In this document: piece by piece, positions 6,617-15,534 of the stretch
Layout: each line of letters opens with the position of its first letter
Position numbering within the stretch: the stretch's first letter is position 1
Assembly (NCBI GenBank): GCA_937930695.1
Contig: CALHCB010000041.1
Coordinates: forward strand, 1 to 45,281
Reading direction: 5' to 3'
Source of the DNA: an uncultured Acidimicrobiales bacterium
Lineage (GTDB): Bacteria > Actinomycetota > Acidimicrobiia > Acidimicrobiales > SZUA-35
Length of the DNA stretch: 45,281 nt
The notes under the pieces: generated by a model
Told to the model about the DNA's origin: nothing
Seen by the model: only the letters and a program-made list of their open reading frames with translations
Database searches by the model: none
Program-made: the position numbers and the translations under genes

Positions 6617-8140
6617 ATGAAGGGACTCGACCGCCAGCTAGAGAGCATGGTCTTCCATGTGGTCGGCATCACGCTTGGCGTCTGCGGCATCGGCATGCTC
6701 TTGTCGGCCCTCGTCGAGGCGATCGACGGTGGCCCCGACACGGGCGCCCTGATCACCTGTGGTGTCGGCGTCGGCATCGTTGGGCTGATCTTGTGGGCAG
6801 GCACGAGAATTCCGAAGCAGATCGCGCTGCTCGATGTCTTTGTCACGGTGACAGTCGCATGGGTTTCCATGGCGCTCGCAGGCTCGCTCCCCTATTTGGT
6901 GTCCGGCTCGCTGCCCGAGGTCGACTTGGCGCTTTTCGAATCGGTGTCGGGTTTCACGACGACCGGCTCGACGGTGATGCGTCCGATCGAGGACAACTCC
7001 GCGGGAATCTTGTTCTGGCGTTCGATTACTCAGTTCCTCGGCGGCATGGGCGTCATCGTGCTTGTTGTTGCCGTGCTGCCAACGGTCGGTGCCGGTGGCA
7101 TGAACCTTCTTGCAGCGGAAGCCCCCGGTCCAACCGGTGAACGGCTCACCCCTCGGGTTCGTCATACGGCGCGAAACCTCTGGGTGCTCTACATCGCCTT
7201 CATGTTCGTTCTGGCGTTCGCCTACATGGCAGCCGGGATGAGCGTTTACGACGGGTTCGCGCACTCGTTCACGACAGTTTCGACTGGTGGCTTCAGTCCC
7301 TACAACGCATCGCTCGGCCACTTTGATTCTGCGTTGATCGAGTGGATTTGCATCGTCGCCATGTTCATCGCTGGCGGCAACTTTGCGATCTGGTATCGAC
7401 TGGTGCGAGGAGACACCCGCCCGTTCCTTCGGTCCGTCGAGCTGCGGGCGTACGTGTTCTTGGTCGTGGGCGCCACCGTGGTCATTGCCCTCATCAACAA
7501 TGCAGAAACCGTCGGACACGACCGAATTCGAGACGCGTTGTTCACCGTGCTCACCATCGTGTCGACGACCGGCTTTGGGACCACAGACTTCGGTATGTGG
7601 AGCGACGGGGCGAAGGCTGTCATTCTGCTCATGCTCCCACTGGGCGGCATGGCAGGTTCTACCTCGGGCGGTGTGAAGATGATGCGGCTGCTCTCGGTCG
7701 CGAGCTTCGCCCATCGAGAAACGCTTCGCCAGCTGCATCCTCGGATGGTTCGACCGGTCAGAATCGGTGGATCAGTCCTCGACGAAGGGACGGCCAACAA
7801 GATCATGGCCTTCATGGTGCTCGCACTCGCTGCCTTCGGTATTGGCGCCTTCGCCATTGTCTTGACCGGTGCCGACCTCGTCACGGCGATCAGCGCATCG
7901 GCAACGCTCTACGGGAACGTCGGTCCGGGGCTTGGTGCCATTGGGCCCTCACAAGACTTCTTGAACCTCAACGGCACGGCACGCATGGTCGGCATGGTCT
8001 CGATGCTTCTTGGTCGACTCGAGATCTATCCGATCCTTCTTGCCCTCGTGGCCGTACGGCCACAACGAGCAAAGGCCTTCGTCATCCGACATCGCACCTC
8101 GAACTCTGACTGGGTTCAGAGAAGCAAGCGAGTGAACTGA
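6617..8140 (+). CDS. trkH: Trk potassium uptake channel subunit TrkH
   Basis: A 507-residue integral membrane protein of the TrkH/TrkG/KtrB superfamily with four M1-P-M2 units. All four pore-loop selectivity-filter segments can be seen: SVSGFTTTGS, STVSTGGFSP, VSTTGFGTTD and YGNVGPGLG, each with the conserved filter glycine. It forms the potassium-conducting pore, with TrkA as the cytoplasmic ring. The start is 2 bp after the trkA stop. The last 25 bp overlap tail-to-tail with the convergent sulfatase gene. Confidence 0.95.
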   Translation: MKGLDRQLESMVFHVVGITLGVCGIGMLLSALVEAIDGGPDTGALITCGVGVGIVGLILWAGTRIPKQIALLDVFVTVTVAWVSMALAGSLPYLVSGSLPEVDLALFESVSGFTTTGSTVMRPIEDNSAGILFWRSITQFLGGMGVIVLVVAVLPTVGAGGMNLLAAEAPGPTGERLTPRVRHTARNLWVLYIAFMFVLAFAYMAAGMSVYDGFAHSFTTVSTGGFSPYNASLGHFDSALIEWICIVAMFIAGGNFAIWYRLVRGDTRPFLRSVELRAYVFLVVGATVVIALINNAETVGHDRIRDALFTVLTIVSTTGFGTTDFGMWSDGAKAVILLMLPLGGMAGSTSGGVKMMRLLSVASFAHRETLRQLHPRMVRPVRIGGSVLDEGTANKIMAFMVLALAAFGIGAFAIVLTGADLVTAISASATLYGNVGPGLGAIGPSQDFLNLNGTARMVGMVSMLLGRLEIYPILLALVAVRPQRAKAFVIRHRTSNSDWVQRSKRVN

Positions 8141-9756
8141 TCGTCGGGGGCATCGAGTTGCACGAGCGCAGTACGGAGCAGCTCTTGCATGTCGGCTTCG
8201 ATGGATTCACCAACTCGGTTCTCGGTCTCATCCGGATCGACAGAGAGATCGAAGAGATAGTCGTTGTCGATCGCCGCCTTGCCCACCCAGAGTGGGAGAT
8301 GGTCTCCCGCGGCGAACGGTTGGCGTATCACCGGAACATCCGTGCCGGGCATCGTCGCGAGCGTCGCCCGTTGATCAGGGAGTGGAAGTTCGACAACGCC
8401 TGCCATGTGCACCGGCATCGTCGACCACCGATTGGACCACATGGAGAGCGGAAACTGATCTCCGACGGGTCCGCGGGCGTATTTGTGGCGACCGTCCGTG
8501 ATCTGCACCCAGTTGCCGAAGACGCCACCGATCGCCCATTCCCTGACTTCATGTTGCTCGCCGGTGAGAAGCGGAACCAACGAGGTCCCGTGGGTCCGGT
8601 ACGGCGTGGTGGTGCCGAATACGTCTGCCAACGTGGCGTGGAGATCCACGTTGGTGGTCAGCGCATCTGAGGTCGAGGCGGCAACCCCTGGCCAGCGAAT
8701 GAGTAAGGGTGTGTGACCGAGCGGTTCGAACTGTGGGACGGACGGCTTGCCCCAAATGTCTTGGCCGTCTCGAACGTCGCCCAGATAGTGACCATGGTCG
8801 GTGCAGACGACGACGGCTGTGCTGTCCCACCAACTCGATCCGTCTTCCAGCGGTCGATCCAATTCGTCGAGAAGCAGTCCGAACCAGTGATCGATCATCG
8901 AGAGCTTTGCACCGTAGTTAGCTCGGATGTGGCGGCCCTGCTGTTCGGTGAGATGGCCATCGGCGATCGCGCCGACGGCATAGGGGGGCCAGATGAGACG
9001 CTCGCCGTCTTCCGGGACCCAGTCGTCGTACTTGGTGGCCCATGGCTCTGGGGTATCGAAGGGCTCGTGGGGGTCGAATTCATCGATGAACAGCATCCAC
9101 CGCTCCCCTGCCGCTCGGTGCTGGGGGGCCGCGTTTCGCAGCCACTCGGCTGATCCGGCCATGACCTTGGGGCCGGGGAAGTCCGCCTCGGTCTTGAAGA
9201 ACGTTCTGGACCGGTCAGAACCTCGCTGGGAATGGCGACCTGCCAGCTCCATGCCGAATCGCTCCCGCCACCACGATCTCCCATCACGCGCAGGAAGGGC
9301 AGGACTCCCGATCCAGGTTGGATCGATATGAGTCTTCCAGAGGTCGCCCTCGTGTCCTCGAAGGTATTCCCACCCGGTGAAATCGGTGTGGTAGTTCTCA
9401 CCACCGGTTTCGAAGAGATGGGGGTGATCGGTCATGAGCATGGTGACCACGCCGTCGTGTCGAAGTTGCTCAGTGATTGGCTTCTCCCACAACTCGATCG
9501 AGCCCCAGGGGCGCCACAGGAAGTCCAGGTTTCCGCAGAGAATGTCGTGACGGGCCGGCATGCACGGGAGCGAACCAGTGACATGGCGTTCGAACCGAAC
9601 GGCCCCGGTTGCGAATCGATCGAGGTTCGGTGTCTCGAAATCTGTCCCGCCGTAGCAGCCGAGGTCGTGGCGATTCATCGAGTCCAAGAGAACGACAATG
9701 ACGTTCTCGGGCAGGCCCGATGAAGGGTTCGATGGTTGGTCGTCATCGGAAGTCAC
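8116..9756 (-). CDS. Sulfatase (formylglycine-dependent, type I)
   Basis: A 546-residue member of the alkaline phosphatase/sulfatase superfamily. The N-terminal metal site is VIVVLLDSMNRHDLGCYGG; the sulfatase signature is LPCMPARHD with Cys65 in a CxPxR motif, the substrate for formylglycine conversion. A second metal segment reads VVCTDHGHYLGD. No signal peptide is visible, so it may be cytoplasmic or use another export route. The GTG at 9756 is chosen because the family motif begins 15 residues later and an upstream extension would run through the divergent gene at 9802. The substrate cannot be told from sequence; a formylglycine-generating enzyme is not encoded in the window. Confidence 0.88.
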   Translation of the reverse strand: MTSDDDQPSNPSSGLPENVIVVLLDSMNRHDLGCYGGTDFETPNLDRFATGAVRFERHVTGSLPCMPARHDILCGNLDFLWRPWGSIELWEKPITEQLRHDGVVTMLMTDHPHLFETGGENYHTDFTGWEYLRGHEGDLWKTHIDPTWIGSPALPARDGRSWWRERFGMELAGRHSQRGSDRSRTFFKTEADFPGPKVMAGSAEWLRNAAPQHRAAGERWMLFIDEFDPHEPFDTPEPWATKYDDWVPEDGERLIWPPYAVGAIADGHLTEQQGRHIRANYGAKLSMIDHWFGLLLDELDRPLEDGSSWWDSTAVVVCTDHGHYLGDVRDGQDIWGKPSVPQFEPLGHTPLLIRWPGVAASTSDALTTNVDLHATLADVFGTTTPYRTHGTSLVPLLTGEQHEVREWAIGGVFGNWVQITDGRHKYARGPVGDQFPLSMWSNRWSTMPVHMAGVVELPLPDQRATLATMPGTDVPVIRQPFAAGDHLPLWVGKAAIDNDYLFDLSVDPDETENRVGESIEADMQELLRTALVQLDAPDDQFTRLLL

Positions 9757-9801
9757 GGTGTGAGTGTTGCCCCGATCCCCGTCCAATGTGTAGACAGCGG
9801 T

Positions 9802-10929
9802 ATGTCTCAGAGTCTCGAAATCGACGCCTTCCGTGACAAGGTGGTCGAGTTTCTTCGTCAGTCGGTTGCTGATGGCACGGCATGCCCGGCGTTCGGCGCC
9901 ATCCTCCCACCCGAGTTTCATGACCGTGCTCGGGCGTGGCAAGCCACCCTTTACGCTGCTGGATTCGCTGGCCTGCACTGGCCAACGGACCATGGCGGTG
10001 GCGGTCTGTCTCGGGCTCACAGTGCGATCTGGTTCGAGGAATGTGCTCGGCACAAGGTGGCTCCGTACCTGAACCTCCAGGGAAATATTCTTGCCGCAGA
10101 AGCCATCATCCGATCCGGGACCGAAGACCAATGTCGGCGTTTCTTGACTCCTACCGCCTCGGGAGAGATGTTGTGGTGCCAACTGTTCAGCGAACCGGGA
10201 GCCGGCTCGGACCTCGCAGGTCTTGGATCGATGGCGACACCCACCGCAGAGGGCGGCTTCCTTCTCAACGGCCAGAAGGTGTGGTCGTCGAATGCGCAGT
10301 TTGCGGAGTACGGCATCTTGATGGCTCGAACGGATCCAGACGCGGCAAAGCATCAAGGCATCTCGTTCTTCTTGCTCGACATGAGCCTTCCCGGTGTCGA
10401 GGTGCGGCCCATCAAGCAGATGACGGGCGACCAAGAGTTCTGCGAGGTGTTCTTCACCGACGTCGACCTGGCACCGGATTCGATCATCGGACGACCGGGT
10501 GATGGGTGGCAGGTGGCGATGAACGTGTTGTTGGACGAGCGGGGCTCGTTTGGCGCCGCTGGAGTCATCAGCCTCGAACACGAGCTCGATAACCTCAGCC
10601 AGCTCGGTAAGAACGAGGGATCGCTCGGCCCTGTTGCAGCCGACGATCTTGCGAGCCTTGTGGCCCGGGGGCACGCCCTCAAGGCCTTGCTCAACCGGTT
10701 GGGATCGGCCCCAGAGGCTGCACCGGCGGCGAAGCTGCTCCGGACCGAGATCTCGGCCGCAACGAGCCATCTGGCTGCCTCGATGCGCGGCGCTGACGGA
10801 ATGTTGAACGATGCGACGACGCAAGATCTGCTGTATGCCCCGGGGATGGGAATCGCGGGCGGATCGAGTGAAATTCAGCGCAACATCATCGGCGAGCGGG
10901 TGCTCGGCCTCCCTCGAGAGCCCCGCTAG
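9802..10929 (+). CDS. Acyl-CoA dehydrogenase (FadE-like)
   Basis: A 375-residue acyl-CoA dehydrogenase, normal length. Visible blocks are LHWPTDHGGGGLSRAHSAIW, the FAD-binding LWCQLFSEPGAGSDLAGLG, GFLLNGQKVWSSNAQFA, and the C-terminal GIAGGSSEIQRNIIGERVLG. It is clearly different in sequence from the ACAD10/11-like enzymes at 888 and 23730 and closer to the general FadE type used in fatty-acid or side-chain beta-oxidation. The ATG at 9802 is preferred over an upstream in-frame start that would overlap the sulfatase. The region of about residues 250-310 is less conserved than in typical family members. Substrate unknown. Confidence 0.9.
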   Translation: MSQSLEIDAFRDKVVEFLRQSVADGTACPAFGAILPPEFHDRARAWQATLYAAGFAGLHWPTDHGGGGLSRAHSAIWFEECARHKVAPYLNLQGNILAAEAIIRSGTEDQCRRFLTPTASGEMLWCQLFSEPGAGSDLAGLGSMATPTAEGGFLLNGQKVWSSNAQFAEYGILMARTDPDAAKHQGISFFLLDMSLPGVEVRPIKQMTGDQEFCEVFFTDVDLAPDSIIGRPGDGWQVAMNVLLDERGSFGAAGVISLEHELDNLSQLGKNEGSLGPVAADDLASLVARGHALKALLNRLGSAPEAAPAAKLLRTEISAATSHLAASMRGADGMLNDATTQDLLYAPGMGIAGGSSEIQRNIIGERVLGLPREPR

Positions 10930-10940
10930 CGGTACTTGTC

Positions 10941-10979
10941 TCCCTGTTTGCCATCCCTGTTTGCCATCCCTGCTCGCCC
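10941..10979. repeat. 13-bp tandem repeat, three copies
   Basis: TCCCTGTTTGCCA occurs twice in tandem (10941-10953 and 10954-10966) and is followed by an imperfect third copy (10967-10979). It lies 12 bp after the dehydrogenase stop and about 90 bp before the next gene. No function is evident. Confidence 0.8.
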
Positions 10980-11056
10980 GCCCTGAGAGCCGCCGAGGGT
11001 CGTCGCATCCTCGTCAGAGCGACTACCTGTTACTTCCCCCGCCGCGATCAGGTTGG

Positions 11057-11062
11057 TACCGT
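11057..11062 (+). promoter_or_regulatory. Candidate -10 box (TACCGT) for a leaderless start
   Basis: TACCGT ends 7 nt before the GTG start at 11070 and there is no Shine-Dalgarno sequence in between. This fits transcription starting at or next to the start codon. Confidence 0.4.
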
Positions 11063-11069
11063 CTGCGGG

Positions 11070-12038
11070 GTGGCAGATCTGCATGGGCTCTTGGCCGACA
11101 AATCGTTCCTCCTCGTGGACGGAGCGATGGGAACCGAACTCTTTCGGCGAGGTCTCGGATCCGGCGATCCTCCAGAACTCTGGAATGTCGAGGAGCCAGA
11201 GCGGGTGAAGTCGGTCCACCGGGCCTATGTCGATGCTGGCTCCGACATCTTCCTCACGAACTCCTTCGGCGGAACCCGGTACCGCTTGGCGCTCCACAAG
11301 GCAGACGATCGTGTGATCGAGCTGAATGCGGCGGCCGCTCGCCTGGGGCGAGAGGTCGTCGAGGAGTCTGGTCGAGAAGTTCTCGTTGCCGGGTCGATGG
11401 GCCCGTCCGGAGAGCTGCTGGAGCCGATGGGCACGATGTCCATCCCGGCTTGTGAGTCGGCGTTCGCCGAACAGGCACAAGGATTGACCGAAGGAGGTGC
11501 TGACCTTCTGTGGATTGAGACGATGTCGTCGCTCGAAGAGCTCGAGGCTGCGGCCACCGGAGCTCGATCTGTCTCTGATCTTCCGATCATCGCGACCATG
11601 AGTTTCGATACTGCGGGCCGAACCATGATGGGCGTTACCGGAACGTCCGCCGCGGAGTTGGCGCTTCGCCTCGGAATCGACGGCGTCGGTGCCAACTGCG
11701 GGAACAATCTGGCGGACACCGAAGCTGCAATCACAGAGATGGTTGCGATTGCCCCAGACCTCATCATCGTGAGCAAGGGCAACGCCGGGATTCCTGAATG
11801 GCATGGCACCGAGCTTCACTACAGCGGTACACCCGAAGTCATGGCTGCCTATGCCGATCGGGCACGAGAACTCGGCGTGAAGCTCGTCGGAGCATGTTGT
11901 GGCTCGACTCCCGAGCATCTGGCGTTCATGCGTGATGTGCTCGATGGTGAGGAGCCTGTTCCCGAGGTCACCTTCGAAGTTGCGACGACTCGCGCCGTGG
12001 CCAAAAAGCGTTCCGGACGGCGCCACCGCTCCTCGTAA
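11070..12038 (+). CDS. Homocysteine S-methyltransferase (Zn-dependent)
   Basis: A 322-residue stand-alone homocysteine S-methyltransferase domain, the fold shared by BHMT, MmuM and the N-terminal module of MetH. It transfers a methyl group to homocysteine to give methionine. The start motif LLVDGAMGTELFRRG is typical. The three zinc ligands are visible: Cys210 in GANCGNN, and Cys276-Cys277 in GACCGSTPEH. Length matches BHMT/MmuM rather than full MetH, so it uses a small methyl donor or partner protein (betaine, S-methylmethionine or another); sequence alone does not decide which. The GTG start has a candidate -10 box 7 nt upstream. The last 71 bp overlap antisense with the end of the AftD-like gene. 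Confidence 0.88.
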   Translation: MADLHGLLADKSFLLVDGAMGTELFRRGLGSGDPPELWNVEEPERVKSVHRAYVDAGSDIFLTNSFGGTRYRLALHKADDRVIELNAAAARLGREVVEESGREVLVAGSMGPSGELLEPMGTMSIPACESAFAEQAQGLTEGGADLLWIETMSSLEELEAAATGARSVSDLPIIATMSFDTAGRTMMGVTGTSAAELALRLGIDGVGANCGNNLADTEAAITEMVAIAPDLIIVSKGNAGIPEWHGTELHYSGTPEVMAAYADRARELGVKLVGACCGSTPEHLAFMRDVLDGEEPVPEVTFEVATTRAVAKKRSGRRHRSS

Positions 12039-15000
12039 TCGTCGTCCATCCAAGGACGGCAACGAGGGTCAAGAACGACACCAAGTTGACGTTGCGAACG
12101 CGTTCGCTCGGACTGTGAACCACAGACAAATTTGCATCGCCGCTGCCGACGATGTCCCACCCTTGAGCCCATCCATCGACTTCGACCGGTGTTGCCTCCC
12201 AACCTTCAGGTATTCCCCGTAGTTCCCATCCTGGCGAGAACGACTCACCCATCGTGAGCAGGGTTCGGTTTCGAACTCCCCCAAGCTCTACGTCCCAATC
12301 CGATGCTCGATTCATGACAGCACTGACCTCGGCGAGGTCCGGGGTGCTGCCGACTGGGATAAGGCTGACCGAGCCTCCGGGACGGCGGTTGACCGAGACG
12401 TTTCGGTATCGCACGACGGTCGGTGTTCCGTTGTCATGTCCATCGGCATAGAGGTAGAGCCGTGATGCGACGGCGACAGGATCGACGACGAAACTGTAGG
12501 ACTCCTGCACCCAGGTGTCGGCAAGTTCCAGCACTGTGTCGGAGGCGCATTTGTCGATGCCATCGGACCACAAGCAGACTCGTGGACCACTTCCCGACAC
12601 CGTTTGATACTCGAACGACACATGGAGCTGGTCGCCGGGAACCGACGCGATGTCGGCGATGACGCACGCCGCATGTGCGGAGGCTCCCAACTCAATCGCG
12701 CCATCGTTCCAGCCGCTGGAATACAGGCCGGCGTCCACAAATGTCCGTTCGTCGATGGAGTTACAGTCGCCGAGCTCGTCGAACGGCCCGAGCACGGACT
12801 GGTTGCTTTGGGAACCGACTTCGAAACTGTGCGTTCCCGGTTCGATCTCAACCAGCATGGAACTCGTTGCTCCGATGGTGGTCTGCGCAACGACTTCGGC
12901 GGTTCGACTCGTCGGCTGGCCGTAGGCGACAACTGCTGGGCGCTCGGTTGCGTCGGCGTAGAGGAACAGCTCGGTGCCGACGTCAGCAGGAATCGTAAGG
13001 CTGGCAATCCCGCTTCTTTCGACAGATTCCACCGCATCGACGCAGATCGAGCCAATGGGATCCCACGCACAGATCCGGGCCTGGTCGCCGTTGATGACAT
13101 GGAACGGAACTTGAATCTGTCGCTCCCGATCGATCGGTGCAAGCTTGAGCCATGTGCAGGCCGAGTGCGCATCGGCCGCGAGGACAACGCCGCCCGAATT
13201 CGGACGAGCCGAGATGCCGACTTCCTGCATGGTGCGGTCATCTGAACGAAAGCAGTCGCCGACATCAGAGAAGCCGGTCAACTTCGCAGGCGAGGACCAA
13301 TAGCGACTTTCTACAGAGTCACCGACTCGGACCTCGAGCGTGTCCCCGTGAGCCACGACTTGGCCAGCGACGTTGAGGTGGGGTTCTTGGCCATCGGGTA
13401 TTTCAGCTACAGGGAGGTCAACCAGCGGAGCGCCAGGTTGAATCACGCCATCGATCTGAAGATCCGACAGCGGGTCAAGCGTGGCCCTGTCATCGAGCGA
13501 CACCCGGACCATGATGTCTGATCCATGGTGGGCCGTGAGTTGAAACTGCTGATCCTTGGCGACGAAGGATGCAGCAGTCGCGACATCAGAAGCATGCCAA
13601 TAGAAGCCGGAAGCAGCCTCAGGACTCCTCACCAAGACATTGTCTGTATGAAGCGTTTGGCCCGCGACGCGATCGGGATGGAGGGCAGGGGAAACCAACG
13701 GGGTCGCCTGCGTTTGAAAGATTGCCGATTCGTCTCCGACTGCAACAACGAGCGCCACGTCAGTGTTGGCAACGGTTCGTGCGCCTGGCAGTTCTAACGC
13801 GGTCACCGACATCCGTTCGTGGTCGGCGTAGGTGACATTGAGGAGACCGGGAACGAGGTCACGCCGCACGACAATGTGGGACACGCCGAGGGATGCCGCG
13901 GCATTCATCACCATCTCGTGATCCCCTTGTACCATCGCCTGTTCAGCCCTGGCGAGGATTGTCTGGACTCCGGTGCCTTCGAGGAAATATCCGCCAGGAA
14001 AGACCTGATAGACCGGTCGATCGAAGAACTGCGGAGCGATATCGACGCCGTAGTAACCCCAGTCGGTTCCGGCCTGGTAGTGAACATTGAGCGGGAGCAT
14101 GAGTACCTTGCCGTCGAGCGGTGAGGCGCTGACCGTCTCGCCAATCTCGAACCATGCGTCCGGAACCTCGACATGGGCGGAGGGAGCGCCCGGTCTGGCG
14201 TCAGGGATGACATCGCCGTTCCAAAGCGGGATGGGAAAAGCCAGGATCAGTACGGCGGGGAGGCCGGCGAGAACGAAGCGGCGACTCCCCAGTCGGAGCG
14301 CTAGAAGCTGCTCGAGCCCCAACGAAGCAAAGAGGGCGAGGTGCAGGACGAGCAGCGGTCCGAACTTGCTGATCGGGTCCCGAAACAGCCACCAGCCGGG
14401 AACATTGGCGAAGATCCACCGATTGACGTCGGCAAACGGCTCATGAAGTCCCTGGGAGGTCACGATCAGCCCGGCGGCAGTCACGAGCCCGAAGACGCCC
14501 ATACGACGGGCTCTGCCACCGCGACGCAAGCTCGTTGCAAGCCCGAAGAGAGCAGTCAGAGGAAGTGCCCAGCGGGCCAACCACCAAACCGAGCCCTCAA
14601 GTTGGGGAACCCACGGGAAAAAGACTCGATGGTCCCAACCCCAGTGGGCAGTGAGCGTCGTGACCCGGTCCAAGCTGTTCTTTTCGTGAACCCAGCCCCA
14701 ATCATCGATTTGCGTGATTGCACCGAACTCACTCCCTTCAGGTCCGAGGCCATTCACGAGCACGAACGGCACGATCCACCAGGCATGCGCGAGCAACATG
14801 AGACCTGTCGAGCGGCCGATGCAGCGGGCAATGGCCCGCATCTGGCCGTGTAGCGGGTGAGAGATGAGCAGCAGACATCCGCCGAAACCAATGGCCACCG
14901 CGATGACAACGATCAGCGGAGGATTCGTCGACAGATAGGCGAGCGGCATCGAGATCGCCAACAGCCGCCGTGCACAGTTTTGCGTGCCCCGGACGATGAG

Positions 15001-15534
15001 AGAGAGCTCGCCGAGGAAGGCTCCAATGACGCCGATTGTGAGCGGGAACAGAATGTTTGGAAGGTGGAGAAGAACGAACGGGTTGAAGAGCGTGATGAGG
15101 CCGCCGGCGATGATCGCAAGGCGGCTGCGAACGATGATGCGGAGGAAATGCACGCCTCCGCCGACACACGTGGCGGCTGCGATCGACATCAACATCCGCT
15201 GGGCCGTGCCCTCGTCGCCGCCGAAGAGCTGAGCCAACCACACCAGACTCGCATCGATTGTCGGTGCAGCTATGAGTGCAGTGCCGCCCGCCCCGGTGCT
15301 CTGATGGTTCCACAACGATCCGGCCTCGGCCCAGGCGCTCGCTCTGACGAGCGGCGAGATGTCGCCCGCTCCGATGGAAGTGCCGGGATCAAACCAGGAG
15401 AGGACGACCCAACAGGCAACCGCAATCGGGATCACGTAGGTTGCGGCTGGATCTAAGGCGATTCGACCGACCCATGTCGTGATGGTCTGGAATACCGCGG
15501 TTCGAGAGTCTCGTAGCGAGAGAGTGGCGGTCAT
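11968..15534 (-). CDS. AftD-like GT-C arabinofuranosyltransferase-family membrane protein
   Basis: A 1188-residue protein. The N-terminal ~430 residues hold many membrane helices with an acidic first loop (WFDPGTSIGAGDISPLV), as in GT-C glycosyltransferases that take sugars from polyprenyl phosphates outside the membrane. Layout and sequence recall the AftD family (DUF3367) of Actinobacteria, whose known member adds arabinofuranose in mycobacteria. The large exported C-terminal region carries two similar Cys-containing beta-rich units, about residues 750-880 and 913-1050, each with GDC, AC, RxCxW/D and Cys near the same spacing and ending LFLYAD or LYLYAD; they look like carbohydrate-binding modules. 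A final hydrophobic helix follows (VSFLTLVAVLGW). It is the last gene of the five-gene glycan operon. The donor sugar is not established. Confidence 0.75.
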   Translation of the reverse strand: MTATLSLRDSRTAVFQTITTWVGRIALDPAATYVIPIAVACWVVLSWFDPGTSIGAGDISPLVRASAWAEAGSLWNHQSTGAGGTALIAAPTIDASLVWLAQLFGGDEGTAQRMLMSIAAATCVGGGVHFLRIIVRSRLAIIAGGLITLFNPFVLLHLPNILFPLTIGVIGAFLGELSLIVRGTQNCARRLLAISMPLAYLSTNPPLIVVIAVAIGFGGCLLLISHPLHGQMRAIARCIGRSTGLMLLAHAWWIVPFVLVNGLGPEGSEFGAITQIDDWGWVHEKNSLDRVTTLTAHWGWDHRVFFPWVPQLEGSVWWLARWALPLTALFGLATSLRRGGRARRMGVFGLVTAAGLIVTSQGLHEPFADVNRWIFANVPGWWLFRDPISKFGPLLVLHLALFASLGLEQLLALRLGSRRFVLAGLPAVLILAFPIPLWNGDVIPDARPGAPSAHVEVPDAWFEIGETVSASPLDGKVLMLPLNVHYQAGTDWGYYGVDIAPQFFDRPVYQVFPGGYFLEGTGVQTILARAEQAMVQGDHEMVMNAAASLGVSHIVVRRDLVPGLLNVTYADHERMSVTALELPGARTVANTDVALVVAVGDESAIFQTQATPLVSPALHPDRVAGQTLHTDNVLVRSPEAASGFYWHASDVATAASFVAKDQQFQLTAHHGSDIMVRVSLDDRATLDPLSDLQIDGVIQPGAPLVDLPVAEIPDGQEPHLNVAGQVVAHGDTLEVRVGDSVESRYWSSPAKLTGFSDVGDCFRSDDRTMQEVGISARPNSGGVVLAADAHSACTWLKLAPIDRERQIQVPFHVINGDQARICAWDPIGSICVDAVESVERSGIASLTIPADVGTELFLYADATERPAVVAYGQPTSRTAEVVAQTTIGATSSMLVEIEPGTHSFEVGSQSNQSVLGPFDELGDCNSIDERTFVDAGLYSSGWNDGAIELGASAHAACVIADIASVPGDQLHVSFEYQTVSGSGPRVCLWSDGIDKCASDTVLELADTWVQESYSFVVDPVAVASRLYLYADGHDNGTPTVVRYRNVSVNRRPGGSVSLIPVGSTPDLAEVSAVMNRASDWDVELGGVRNRTLLTMGESFSPGWELRGIPEGWEATPVEVDGWAQGWDIVGSGDANLSVVHSPSERVRNVNLVSFLTLVAVLGWTTITRSGGAVRNAFWPRRESSQLRR

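Noticed and set aside
6638..7738. 366-residue minus-strand frame opposite trkH
   Set aside because: His/Arg/Asp-rich with no hydrophobic pattern or motif. The plus strand encodes all four TrkH filter segments.
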